Part shown: positions 7,728 through 15,775 of the stretch, piece by piece
Layout of the letters: each line of letters starts with the position of its first letter
Position numbering within the stretch: position 1 is the first letter of the stretch
Assembly: GCA_900554405.1 (NCBI GenBank)
Contig: USHI01000010.1
Coordinates: forward strand, 1 to 19,424
Length of the DNA: 19,424 bases
Direction: 5' to 3'
Origin: an uncultured Eubacteriales bacterium
Lineage (GTDB): Bacteria; Bacillota; Clostridia; Oscillospirales; CAG-382
Program-made: the position numbers and the translations under genes
Notes under the pieces: generated by a model
Told to the model about the DNA's origin: nothing
Databases searched by the model: none
Seen by the model: only the letters and a program-made list of their open reading frames with translations

Positions 7728-7940
7728 ATGGATATAAGCTATAAAAAGCTCTGGAAATTGCTGATAGACAAGGATATGAAGAAGAAAGACCTGGAAGAGG
7801 CTGCGGGCATCAGCAACTATGTCATTTCCAAAATGACCAGGAATAAAAATATCACGGTTGAAACCGTGGGTAAGATCTGCAAAGCATTGAACTGTACGCC
7901 GAATGACATAATGGAATTCGCATCCGACAGTGAGCTTTGA
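7728..7940 (+). CDS. Xre/Cro-type helix-turn-helix regulator
   Basis: This is a 70-aa protein that is almost entirely one HTH domain of the small Cro/C1 type. Residues about 8-62 give five helices: DLEEAAGISNYVISKMTRNK is the turn-and-recognition region and ETVGKICKALNCTPNDIMEF the characteristic C-terminal part. The ATG follows GAGG with 8 nt spacing. Such proteins are DNA-binding repressors or activators of the element that carries them. It is the only cargo gene whose product looks like a direct regulator of element functions, so the symmetric TATAATAACACAA sites near both ends are its natural candidate targets. This link is inferred. Confidence 0.85.
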   Translation: MDISYKKLWKLLIDKDMKKKDLEEAAGISNYVISKMTRNKNITVETVGKICKALNCTPNDIMEFASDSEL

Positions 7941-8056
7941 TAATGCTTTAGTATACTGTCTTTGGTAAATGCACATTCGGAATCGTCCTGCCGAGAAGCA
8001 AATAAAACCGTCAAAGGACATTCCTTGCCTACGAGAGAAAGCGAGAGATTTCCCCT

Positions 8057-9682
8057 ATGAAACGGAATACGAAACAGCTGTTCCCTATGATCTTGGTTTT
8101 TACAATCATTGCGGCGGCCTATTCCTGCCGGATACTGGCTATGCTCGACATCGGCGGCGCTTGGATGAGTTATATCCGCGCGGCACTGTATTTGCTGCTG
8201 TTTTCCCTGTGGGGTTTTTCCCTCGACCGCCGCATTATACAGACGCAGGCGCTGCACTGCCTGCGTCTGACCGCGGCGCTGATGCTGCTGTGGCTTATTT
8301 TGCGCACGCTGAAATATGAGTTTGTCACCGACCTGACAGTGGCGCGGTACATTTGGTATCTTTACTATCTGCCAATGCTTTTTATACCGCTGCTGGGAGT
8401 GTATATTGCGCTGTCTCTGGGGAAATCGGAGGAATTCCGCCTGACCGGAAGGATCGGCGCTTTGGCAATCATTCCGACCGTGCTGTTTTTGCTGGTGATC
8501 ACCAACGATCTGCACCAGCAGGTGTTTGCATTCAGCAGCGGCGTGCCGGGCGTGCCGGACAATTACGGCTATTCCCACGGCATTTTTTACTTCTGCAGCA
8601 TGGGCTGGATGGTGGCGTGCATGATTTTTTCCCTTGTCCTCCTTTTGAAGAAAAGCCGTGTCCCGTGCAGCAAAAAAAAGAGGCTTGCACCGTTTGTTAT
8701 AGGCTGCGCAACGGTCCTGTACGGGATTTTGTATCTGCTGGGGCTGCCGGCTGTACGCCGGTGGCTCGGGGATATGAATGTGACATTTTGCCTTTTATAT
8801 GCGGCGATTTATGAAAGCTGTATACGCTGCCGGATGATACAGTCCAATACGGGCTATGTCGAACTGTTCGAGGCGACAACGCTGGCGGCGTGCATTGCGG
8901 ATCGCAGCGGGAGCATCGTTCTCCGTTCCCGAGCCGCAGGGGAGGATATGGTTTGCCCGAGGGAGGGCATTCCGCTCATCCGGCCCAACGGAATACGCAT
9001 TTCTTCGGCACCGATCAGCGGAGGATATGCCGTTTGGCAGGATAATGTGCGCCCGCTGACCGAACTTCGCACAAAGTTAAGCGAAAACAAGACCAAAATA
9101 AAAAACAACAAAGAGAAATTGCAGGAGGCTTATCTCATACAGAAAAAGCTGAATGAGTTGACCGAAAAAAACCGCATTTACGACGAGATGGAGGCAAGGT
9201 ACGGAGAGCAGATAGCCAGGATCGGGCAACTGCTGAAACAATGTGAGGGTGCAGAGCCTGCCGAAACACAAAGCTTGCTGAAAAGAATTCTTCTGCTTGG
9301 CACTTACATAAAGCGCGATGCCAATCTGTATTTTCTCAGCTTGGAATATGAGCTTCTGCCGCAGCAGGAGCTCCGGCTGACCGTAGACGAGGCGGTGAGG
9401 GTCATGACCGTTTGCGGCACAGAATGCAGTGTGGCCTATCATACAACAAAACCGATGCTTTCGTCAGAGGTGGCGCGGCTGCTTGATCTTTTGAAGACCG
9501 TGACGGAAGCGGCGATAGGCGGGCTGTACTCCATGTTTATTTCCGTGTCCGACAGCGAAATGGATCTGTCGGTGGAGTGTGCCGCCGAGCTGTCCGATTT
9601 GGCTTCTCCGGATGTAACGGTTCAGCGGGAGGACGGTTTGTGGCTTGTGCGCACACGGATAGGAGGTGGGAGCGGTGCATAG
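8057..9682 (+). CDS. 7TM membrane sensor with degenerate histidine-kinase portion
   Basis: This is a 541-aa protein. Residues about 8-245 hold seven hydrophobic segments matching the histidine-kinase N-terminal 7TM sensor region. Residues about 265-335 look like a small PAS-like domain (LAACIADRSGSIVLRSRA). Residues about 335-390 form a charged coiled coil (KTKIKNNKEKLQEAY). Residues about 405-530 sit where a phosphotransfer and ATPase region is expected, but I see no conserved His-Asp motif, no Asn-rich N box and no Gly-rich G box. It therefore probably signals through the soluble kinase encoded next, whose start overlaps its stop by 8 bp. The ribosome site is weak (GAGAGA-like), so translation may depend on upstream read-through from the Xre gene. 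The ligand is unknown. Confidence 0.8.
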   Translation: MKRNTKQLFPMILVFTIIAAAYSCRILAMLDIGGAWMSYIRAALYLLLFSLWGFSLDRRIIQTQALHCLRLTAALMLLWLILRTLKYEFVTDLTVARYIWYLYYLPMLFIPLLGVYIALSLGKSEEFRLTGRIGALAIIPTVLFLLVITNDLHQQVFAFSSGVPGVPDNYGYSHGIFYFCSMGWMVACMIFSLVLLLKKSRVPCSKKKRLAPFVIGCATVLYGILYLLGLPAVRRWLGDMNVTFCLLYAAIYESCIRCRMIQSNTGYVELFEATTLAACIADRSGSIVLRSRAAGEDMVCPREGIPLIRPNGIRISSAPISGGYAVWQDNVRPLTELRTKLSENKTKIKNNKEKLQEAYLIQKKLNELTEKNRIYDEMEARYGEQIARIGQLLKQCEGAEPAETQSLLKRILLLGTYIKRDANLYFLSLEYELLPQQELRLTVDEAVRVMTVCGTECSVAYHTTKPMLSSEVARLLDLLKTVTEAAIGGLYSMFISVSDSEMDLSVECAAELSDLASPDVTVQREDGLWLVRTRIGGGSGA

Positions 9683-10646
9683 AATAAAACACCTGGGCTT
9701 TAATGCCATCAAAGAGAGCTTTGACCGGCTTCCCACTGCCACATGTTTTTTTGATCGCACGGGTAGTATCGTTCTCTGCAACCGGCAGATGTATCACCTG
9801 AGCCGACAGCTGCTTGACAGCGATATGCAGTATTTGGGCGAGGTGGAGGAAGCGCTGTCTGCTCTTTCGAATGGCATTGTACAGATCCCGGATGTAGAGA
9901 ATACTTATCGGTTTCCGGACAAAAAGGTATGGAGATTTGAAAAAACCGAGGTAACCGATCGATATGGGGAGAGCTATATACAGCTCACCGCCGCCGACGT
10001 TACCGAGCTGCAGCGTGCTTTGGTGCAGCTTACCGATGACAGCAGAAAACTGGAGGAGGATTCGGAGAAGCTGAAGCAGCTTTCCGGTAATGTCGGGGCA
10101 TTGGCGCGGGAAAAGGAGCGACTTGACGCAAAATCTTCCATGCACGACAACCTTGCCGCCTGCATTACACTGACGAAGCAGTACATAACAGGAGAATTTG
10201 ACGGTATTGATGCGGATGTTGTGTGCCGTGAATGGGAGAAAGTTATTACCTTTCGGGATGCGATCGGTCTGTCGGCAAAGGAAAAACTGTTTGACAGTGC
10301 AAAGACCGGCGGTGTGACCGTGAGGATAAGAGGCGAAGAACCGACGGGCGGTGAGGCGGAGTTGATGTACACCGCCATGCAGGTCTGCCTGAACAATGCC
10401 ATTCAGTATGCCAAGGCCACGGAGATTTCTGCAAACATTTGGAAAAACGAGTGCAGCTATACGGTGGTGATTCGCAATAACGGCAAGCCGCCGGAGAGGG
10501 AGATCGCCGAGGGCGGTGGTCTTACCAATCTGCGCCACAGGATAGAAAATTCGGGCGGAAAGATGACAGTACAGAGCTTACCGGAGTTTTCTTTGGTGAT
10601 CGAGATGCCGAAGCATGGAAATTCGGGGGGTAACCTATGGCTATAA
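9675..10646 (+). CDS. Soluble PAS-containing histidine kinase (NarX/DesK-like)
   Basis: I place the start at GTG 9675 because AGGAGG (9661-9666) lies 8 nt before it; an earlier in-frame GTG at 9666 overlaps that site. The 323-aa protein has no membrane segment. Residues about 18-115 form a PAS-like domain (CFFDRTGSIVLCN). Residues 120-150 form a coiled coil. H157 lies in SSMHDNLAAC, like the HisKA_3 dimerisation helix. N240 and N241 form the N box. GGGLTNLRHRIENSGG from residue 280 is the G box. All parts of a working kinase are visible. It overlaps the 7TM sensor gene by 8 bp and the response regulator gene by 10 bp, so the three should be co-translated and act as one pathway. Confidence 0.88.
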   Translation: MHRIKHLGFNAIKESFDRLPTATCFFDRTGSIVLCNRQMYHLSRQLLDSDMQYLGEVEEALSALSNGIVQIPDVENTYRFPDKKVWRFEKTEVTDRYGESYIQLTAADVTELQRALVQLTDDSRKLEEDSEKLKQLSGNVGALAREKERLDAKSSMHDNLAACITLTKQYITGEFDGIDADVVCREWEKVITFRDAIGLSAKEKLFDSAKTGGVTVRIRGEEPTGGEAELMYTAMQVCLNNAIQYAKATEISANIWKNECSYTVVIRNNGKPPEREIAEGGGLTNLRHRIENSGGKMTVQSLPEFSLVIEMPKHGNSGGNLWL

Positions 10647-11290
10647 GGAAAATATTGATCGTTGAAGATCAGGCACTGGCGAGAACGTATCTGTGCTCCT
10701 GTGTGGAGAAGTGCACAGATTGCGAGGTCGCGGGCACGCTGACACGTGCTGATGCAGCACTTTGCCGCTGCGGCGAGGGTCACATTGACCTGATTCTCAT
10801 GGATATATGCACCGAAAGTGACTCGGACGGTCTGACCGCTGCCGAATCGATCAAGAAGCTCTATCCCAGGATAAAGATCGTTATGGTGACCTCTATGTTG
10901 GAGGGACGATTTCTTGATCGGGCAAAAAAAATCGGCGCCGACAGCTTTTGGTATAAGGATTCACCTTCGGGTGACCTTGTGAGCGTTATCGAAGGCACTC
11001 TTTCGGGCAAACGCTTTTGGCCTGACAGCGTTCCGACTGTCCGGCTCGGCAATACGCTTTCCAGCGAGCTGTCCGACCGAGAAATGGAGACTTTGCGCTT
11101 GCTCTGTGAGGGAAAAACCAATGCCGAGATCGCCGAAAAACTGAATTTGGCAGAATCCTCGGTGCGGACCTACATTAACCGAATGCTGGAAAAAACAGGC
11201 TATACGAACCGCAACCGTCTGATGATTGCAGCCGTCGGCAAACGCATGGTGGTACCCGGGAGCTGGCTGGAAGAACATAACGAGACCTGA
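10637..11290 (+). CDS. NarL/LuxR-family response regulator
   Basis: This is a 217-aa protein. Residues 4-120 are a receiver domain with the acidic pair E10-D11, phosphoacceptor D56 (LILMDI), T85 and K107 all present. Residues about 143-200 are a LuxR-type HTH (LSDREMETLRLLCEGKTNAEIAEKL in two stretches, then SSVRTYINRML). It is the output of the overlapping sensor and kinase genes and should bind DNA as a phosphorylated dimer. The obvious candidate target is the promoter of the receiver and surface-protein operon at 11473, which follows immediately. The ATG follows a G-rich site (GGGGGG) with 6 nt spacing. Confidence 0.92.
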   Translation: MAIRKILIVEDQALARTYLCSCVEKCTDCEVAGTLTRADAALCRCGEGHIDLILMDICTESDSDGLTAAESIKKLYPRIKIVMVTSMLEGRFLDRAKKIGADSFWYKDSPSGDLVSVIEGTLSGKRFWPDSVPTVRLGNTLSSELSDREMETLRLLCEGKTNAEIAEKLNLAESSVRTYINRMLEKTGYTNRNRLMIAAVGKRMVVPGSWLEEHNET

Positions 11291-11338
11291 TATATATGCA
11301 ACAAACGATGCGGTACATGCATTTATATGTATTCGCGC

Positions 11339-11373
11339 AAAGCCGCCCGGCTTTTTATAAGCCGGGCGGCTTT
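11339..11373 (+). terminator. Strong hairpin after the response regulator gene
   Basis: AAAGCCGCCCGGCTT (11339-11353) pairs perfectly with 11359-11373 around a 5-nt loop. The T tract after it is short, so termination may be partial; a second terminator follows at 11429. Confidence 0.7.
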
Positions 11374-11428
11374 GCTGTTGTCTGAAGTGAAAATGGCCAT
11401 GCGTTCGCATTTTATTTACAATTCAGGC

Positions 11429-11470
11429 GGCTTTTGTCCCCACTTTTGAGGACAGACAGAGCCTTTTTTT
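11429..11470 (+). terminator. Second intrinsic terminator
   Basis: GGCTTTTGTCC (11429-11439) pairs with GGACAGA (11450-11456) and AGCC (11460-11463), leaving a 3-nt CAG bulge. Seven T residues follow. It separates the sensory operon from the receiver and surface-protein operon. Confidence 0.6.
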
Positions 11471-11472
11471 CT

Positions 11473-11481
11473 TGATATAAT
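11473..11481 (+). promoter_or_regulatory. Extended -10 promoter of the receiver/surface-protein/recombinase operon
   Basis: TGATATAAT is a perfect extended -10 element. No good -35 lies 16-18 nt upstream, which is typical of promoters needing an activator. The adjacent LuxR-type regulator is a reasonable candidate. The start codon of the receiver gene is 67 bp downstream. Confidence 0.55.
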
Positions 11482-11547
11482 GATGTCGGAAAATAAGATG
11501 AAGCAGATTCATCGGATATATCATGAAGGAAGAGGAGGAGTGGTTTG

Positions 11548-11931
11548 ATGAAAAAAATCGTGGTCGATATGCAGAATTTTCTGTTCGCCGATTCCATAGC
11601 CGCTGCTTTCAAGAATTCGAACTATGATATCGACGTGATTCGTGCGGAGACACCGCAGGATACCGTCGAACTGTGCCAAGTCTACAAACCGTTTGTCCTT
11701 GTAATGGAAGTTACCGCCTATACGCCCTGGCTGCTCTGTGAAAGGATGAAGCTGCGGGACGAGGTAAAGGCGACGTGTCCCGACTGCAAGATAGCCCTCA
11801 TCGTGGATTCCAACACCGAAAAACAGGCGGCAAAGGATATCCGGGATGCGAAGAAAAACGGTATGATCGACCAGTTCTTCTATGGCTCTATGACCGCTGA
11901 ATATCTGATGGATCAGATTTATGCGATGTAA
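11548..11931 (+). CDS. Stand-alone receiver-like protein with Glu at the phosphoacceptor site
   Basis: This is a 127-aa protein. The start is ATG 11548, preceded by GAGGAGG with about 9 nt spacing; an in-frame TTG at 11545 is less likely. The fold pattern is that of a receiver domain: IVVDM strand 1 with D7, LVMEV strand 3, ALIVDSN strand 4, then a final helix. The phosphoacceptor Asp is replaced by E54, a change that often mimics permanent phosphorylation, and the acidic pair of strand 1 is reduced. There is no output domain. It opens the operon with the secreted chimera and may act as a protein-protein switch. Homology to receivers is by pattern only. Confidence 0.7.
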   Translation: MKKIVVDMQNFLFADSIAAAFKNSNYDIDVIRAETPQDTVELCQVYKPFVLVMEVTAYTPWLLCERMKLRDEVKATCPDCKIALIVDSNTEKQAAKDIRDAKKNGMIDQFFYGSMTAEYLMDQIYAM

Positions 11932-11962
11932 CAGCGACACAGTGAAAGTGGGGTTAAGTACA

Positions 11963-14083
11963 GTGAGAAAAAGAAAATGGCTCAGCCTTCTGCTGGCAGT
12001 GATGATGCTCGTATCCGCAGTGCCCCTGTCGTCGGTGGCGGCCGATGCAGCAGATGGCACGGTGGAGGTTTCTACCTGGGAGGAGCTGAAAAGAGCGCTG
12101 GAGTACACGACAAAATGCTCGGTGGTAAAGGTTATCGCGGACATCGAAACAAAGACTCTGAACGGACACACCGGTCTGCATCAGGACAACATCATCTTCA
12201 TGACGATGGCCATGGACAAGGCGCTGGATCTGAACGGACACACCGTCAATGCGTATGTGAAATACTATTCGGAGGTCGGGCAGGGGTATCTGATCAGTAT
12301 CAGACACAAGGATGCCCGCCTGACCATCCGCGACAGCGTGGGGGGCGGCGCCCTGATCGGCGAGTTTAATCAGGAATTTTACTTTCAGTTCATCGATGTG
12401 CATGGAGGCACGCTGGTTATGGAGAGCGGCACGGTCAAGATGCTGTGTCCCTCCAAAGATAATCAGTATCAGAAGTGCGCCATCAGTGTCTCCGGTACGG
12501 CGATCTTTAACGGCGGCGAGGTACTGACGCAGGTGACCAGTCCCGGAGGAGAGAGGGAGGAGCGGTATCTTTCCCGCCGGTTGCAAGCCATTCGGGGGGA
12601 AAGCGGCGGCAGCGTCACCATCAACGGCGGCACCTTCGACCGGGTGGTTTTGCACAGCACCCCCACGCCGGAGAATCGGGGGAAATATGAGCTGGTGGTA
12701 AACGGCGGCTTTTTCCGGCAATCCATCGCCCAGATATTGGTTGGGGATGTGTATGCCAGCCATCTTGACCATCTGACCATGCAGATCAACGATGCGTATT
12801 TCATGCGCACCACCGATAAGCTGGACCCGTGCCGTCTGGTGATAGGCGGGAAGATGAAAAACTTTTATGACAGAAACTGGGATTACGACTTACTTTATAA
12901 CGATATTCCGGGCGCGACCCTGGATGATGCGAAGACTATGATGTGGGGTCTAGTGCCGCACCTTATCAGTGAAAACGGCGCGGTCTTCACCGATGTACAC
13001 GACGGAAACGGGTATGTGCGGGGCAATATGCGCCGGTCGGTTGAAAACGGCGGGCCGACCATGGCTTTCCAGGGCACGTCGCTCGGCGTGCAGGGCAGCA
13101 TAGCCCGGGTGATCTCCAACGCCTACGGCGTGAAGGAGGTCTTGCTGGACGGTGAGCCCATGGCCTGCGGCGAGCGAGGCTTCAGCGCACCCCAGGTGGA
13201 TACCACCGCAGAGAGCGAGCATCGGGTGACGTTTGTTATGTATCCGATTTCCTCTATGCTGCGTGTGCTCGGGTACAGCTATTCCAACGAATATTCCACC
13301 GGATATATTCGGATGCTCGTTAGTGACCACCATACGGGGTATGGCATAAACGAGGGCTATGATTCGCTTTCGGCAACATCTTCGGATGATCTTGCCTTTA
13401 CGATCAACAGCTTCGTTTATGATTTTTATATCCGCGATATATCTACTAAGATCCGTACAAACCTTACGGCGAAAAAGCAAAACGGAGAGTATGCCGGAGC
13501 ATTTGTGGCTTACGGATATGTGAAAGACAGCGACGACAAGAGTAAATTGGTTGTCGATCCGTTTGCCGCAGATGTTGTAAGGGATATATTCCGGTGGAAA
13601 ATCGAAGGGCTGAGTCCGCAGAATATTGCCGTGCGTCTGAATGAACTCGGCATCCCCTCGCCTGCGGAGTATAAGCGGCTGAGCGGAAGCAATTACAAAA
13701 CAAGCTTTCAGACATCTTCAAAAGCCATATGGAGTCATGTTTCCGTAAGGCGCATCGACTTCAAGGACGGCATACTGACGCAGCAGGAATATTTGCTTGC
13801 CAGAGATGTCTATCAAAGGGAAATCTCCGCATATGAAAGCGAATTGCAGGAGCTTCAGGCAATTAAGACAAAAACCAAGGTGACTGAAACAGGCGCCCGA
13901 AAATGGAATCGGCTCATTTCACGCTATTATAAGGCGGAAACGGTGACCGAAGAAATGGTCGAGGCAATGGTTGATGAGATCCGAGTGAATACTGACGGCT
14001 CTTTGGACATTCGGTTTAAGTACATGCCTGAGTTTGAGGAAATGTTCAAGGAGTGCGAGCGAATCAGAAAGGAGGTTGCCTAA
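11963..14083 (+). CDS. Chimera: secreted beta-helix-like protein fused in frame to a dead serine-recombinase remnant
   Basis: I place the start at GTG 11963, where MRKRKWLSLLLAVMMLVSAV begins a Sec signal peptide; its ribosome site is weak (GTGGGG). The product has 706 residues. Residues about 30-430 are rich in Gly, Val and Thr strands (ALDLNGHTVNAYV, SVTINGGTFDRV, LVVNGGFFRQS) typical of secreted right-handed beta-helix surface proteins. From about residue 462 (INEGYDS) it turns into a large serine recombinase: INSFVYDFYIRDISTKIRTNL, then the recombinase domain to about 597, then a jump to coiled-coil and C-terminal parts. The catalytic domain with its Ser, and the zinc ribbon, are absent. 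No stop or frameshift breaks the 2.1-kb frame. The next gene starts at the base after this stop. Confidence 0.8.
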   Translation: MRKRKWLSLLLAVMMLVSAVPLSSVAADAADGTVEVSTWEELKRALEYTTKCSVVKVIADIETKTLNGHTGLHQDNIIFMTMAMDKALDLNGHTVNAYVKYYSEVGQGYLISIRHKDARLTIRDSVGGGALIGEFNQEFYFQFIDVHGGTLVMESGTVKMLCPSKDNQYQKCAISVSGTAIFNGGEVLTQVTSPGGEREERYLSRRLQAIRGESGGSVTINGGTFDRVVLHSTPTPENRGKYELVVNGGFFRQSIAQILVGDVYASHLDHLTMQINDAYFMRTTDKLDPCRLVIGGKMKNFYDRNWDYDLLYNDIPGATLDDAKTMMWGLVPHLISENGAVFTDVHDGNGYVRGNMRRSVENGGPTMAFQGTSLGVQGSIARVISNAYGVKEVLLDGEPMACGERGFSAPQVDTTAESEHRVTFVMYPISSMLRVLGYSYSNEYSTGYIRMLVSDHHTGYGINEGYDSLSATSSDDLAFTINSFVYDFYIRDISTKIRTNLTAKKQNGEYAGAFVAYGYVKDSDDKSKLVVDPFAADVVRDIFRWKIEGLSPQNIAVRLNELGIPSPAEYKRLSGSNYKTSFQTSSKAIWSHVSVRRIDFKDGILTQQEYLLARDVYQREISAYESELQELQAIKTKTKVTETGARKWNRLISRYYKAETVTEEMVEAMVDEIRVNTDGSLDIRFKYMPEFEEMFKECERIRKEVA
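13346..14083 (+). pseudogene. Remnant of a second large serine recombinase
   Basis: This is the 3' third of the chimeric frame above. It matches the recombinase family from just after the catalytic domain. It has an internal deletion near 13755: VSVRRI, where the recombinase domain is still incomplete, is followed at once by DFKDGILTQQEYLLARDVYQ, which normally lies past the zinc ribbon. It lacks the nucleophile Ser and most zinc ligands, so it cannot recombine DNA. Tandem recombinase genes are common in clostridial elements, so an ancestral two-recombinase operon that lost its first gene is the simplest reading. Confidence 0.75.
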
Positions 14084-15637
14084 ATGCCGAAAAAACAGAT
14101 TGCCGTGTATCTCAGGCTATCGCTTGAGGACACCGGCGCGAATGATGAGAGCAACAGTATTACGGCCCAACGCGGCATTATCGCTCAGTTCATTCAAGGG
14201 CAGCCTGAGCTTGCTTCCATGAAGACGGTCGAGTTCGTCGATGACGGATATTCCGGGACGAATTTCGACCGTCCCGGTTTTAAGCGGATGATGGCGATGG
14301 TGCGCTCCGGTGATATTTCCTGCATCATCGTGAAAGACCTTTCCCGATTTGCGCGAAACTATATTGAAGCCGGCGATTACCTTGAGCACATCTTTCCATA
14401 TCTCGGCATCCGGTTTATTGCGGTCAATAACCATTACGACAGCAATCAGTTTATCGGGACAACGGGCGGTATTGATGTTGCCTTCCGAAACTTTATGTAT
14501 GAGATGTACAGCGTTGACATCTCGAAAAAGGTAAAAGCATCTCAGCATATGCTGATGAGAAACGGCCGGTATGTCAGCAATTGCCCGTATGGGTACACAA
14601 AGATCAAAGGGCAAAAGCACCATATGGTGCCGGATCCCGAAACTTCGCCCATTGTGCGAGATATTTTCCTGTGGGCTATTGAGGGAAAGAAATCCACGGA
14701 AATTGCCCGTATCCTTAACGAAAAGCATATTCCGACGCCGATGCAGCATAAAAAGCTCTCACGGCAAGGTATGGACAACGATGCGATGTGGAGTCATCAG
14801 GCGGTGATCCGAATCATACGGGATTATAAGTATACCGGAGCCATGGTGTCCTTCAAATGCGGAAATGAAACCATTCGGGCCAAGGTGCAAAAACGGTATG
14901 CGCCGGAGGATTATGTGATAAATGAGGGCATACACGAACCCATCGTAACACACGATGAATACTACGCAGCGAATGATACTCTGCGGAAGGTGAAAAAGTA
15001 CGATGTTGTCAGAACCGACCGCCGTGACCGTGTTTACTACTGTGGGCACTGCGGCCGCAGGCTTCGCAAGACCTTTGGCTCGGACGAATATTATTCCTGC
15101 GCTACGCCGTTATATATAAGAGACGCTCCGTGTGCAGGCATTCATTGGAGCCGGACAAATATAGAGGATGTTGTCTTCACCACATACAAACGACAACTGC
15201 AAATCGTCAGCGAAGAATATCGCAGGACAGTAAGTGAAAAGCAGCCGGATAAGCTTGTCCCTCTTCGGGCAAAGCAAAAATCCCTCCGCGTTCAGCTCGG
15301 AGGGATCGGTGGGAAGGTTGCATCACTGTATGAGCAATTCCGTTCCGATGAAATATCCCGAAATGCTTTTCTCGAAAAGAAAAGCGCTCTTTCAGAGGAT
15401 AGGGACAGACTCCAGACGGAGTTATCACGAATTGAGGATGAAATCGAAAGCCTGCTGCAAAAGCAGAAAGAAAGCAACACGGCAATGAATGCGATCAAAA
15501 ATATCGCCGCTGCAGCAGATGAGCCGGACGATAAACTCCGGGAAAGAATGTACGACGATATAGATCGCGTCATTGTTTTTGACAACGAAAATCTGAAAAT
15601 TGAATGGAAGTTTGATGTTGCCTTTCAACTTTCATGA
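14084..15637 (+). CDS. Large serine recombinase (integrase/excisionase of the element)
   Basis: This is a complete 517-aa protein. Residues 5-150 are the resolvase domain with R11, nucleophile S13 (YLRLS), DDGYSGTNFDRPGF at 53-66 and KDLSRFARN with R88 and R91. Residues about 165-300 are the recombinase DNA-binding domain. C320, C323, C339 and C350 form the zinc ribbon. Residues about 370-465 are the coiled coil that controls direction of reaction, and 485-510 resemble the DUF4368 tail of clostridial members. The start is preceded by AAAGGAGG with 8 nt spacing and abuts the upstream stop. It sits 139 bp from the attR core, so it is the likely agent of insertion into spoVT. Excision by this group usually needs a directionality factor; none is evident apart from the small uncharacterised products. 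Confidence 0.96.
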   Translation: MPKKQIAVYLRLSLEDTGANDESNSITAQRGIIAQFIQGQPELASMKTVEFVDDGYSGTNFDRPGFKRMMAMVRSGDISCIIVKDLSRFARNYIEAGDYLEHIFPYLGIRFIAVNNHYDSNQFIGTTGGIDVAFRNFMYEMYSVDISKKVKASQHMLMRNGRYVSNCPYGYTKIKGQKHHMVPDPETSPIVRDIFLWAIEGKKSTEIARILNEKHIPTPMQHKKLSRQGMDNDAMWSHQAVIRIIRDYKYTGAMVSFKCGNETIRAKVQKRYAPEDYVINEGIHEPIVTHDEYYAANDTLRKVKKYDVVRTDRRDRVYYCGHCGRRLRKTFGSDEYYSCATPLYIRDAPCAGIHWSRTNIEDVVFTTYKRQLQIVSEEYRRTVSEKQPDKLVPLRAKQKSLRVQLGGIGGKVASLYEQFRSDEISRNAFLEKKSALSEDRDRLQTELSRIEDEIESLLQKQKESNTAMNAIKNIAAAADEPDDKLRERMYDDIDRVIVFDNENLKIEWKFDVAFQLS

Positions 15638-15642
15638 CCATG

Positions 15643-15669
15643 TAAAAGCCGGCTTTTCGCTGGCTTTTA
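15643..15669 (+). terminator. Hairpin after the recombinase gene
   Basis: TAAAAGCCGGC (15643-15653) pairs with GCTGGCTTTTA (15659-15669) around TTTTC with one wobble pair. The 3' arm itself provides the T tract. It would limit read-through from the element into the spoVT 3' part. Confidence 0.75.
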
Positions 15670-15677
15670 TGCTGTTT

Positions 15678-15696
15678 TTGTGTTATAATAACACAA
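15678..15696. repeat. 19-bp perfect palindrome, candidate operator
   Basis: TTGTGTTAT, a central A, then ATAACACAA is perfectly symmetric. It contains TGTTATAAT, a perfect extended -10 pointing outward toward spoVT. Its right 13 bases recur exactly at 7208-7220 by the left end. This combination is typical of a repressor operator overlapping a promoter. The Xre protein of the element is a candidate ligand, by inference. Confidence 0.55.
15684..15696 (+). repeat. 13-bp direct repeat, right copy (left copy 7208-7220)
   Basis: TATAATAACACAA occurs once by each end of the element, in the same orientation, 6 nt inside attL and about 80 nt inside attR. At the left it covers the -10 of the circle-junction promoter. 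Confidence 0.6.
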
Positions 15697-15728
15697 GGGT
15701 TGTTTTTGCGGAAAGTCCGGAAACCCTT
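15695..15728 (+). repeat. Inverted repeat near the right end
   Basis: AAGGGTT (15695-15701) and AACCCTT (15722-15728) frame a 20-nt centre. It overlaps the right edge of the palindrome. It could be a hairpin or a protein-binding pair; nothing more can be said. Confidence 0.3.
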
Positions 15729-15775
15729 GATATATAATGGTTTTTAAGAATTTTTGGATTCTACTTGACACAAGC

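Noticed and set aside
15733..15738. TATAAT before the spoVT 3' piece as a full promoter
   Set aside because: No -35 at acceptable spacing (the nearest TTGCGG is 21 nt away) and no extended -10.
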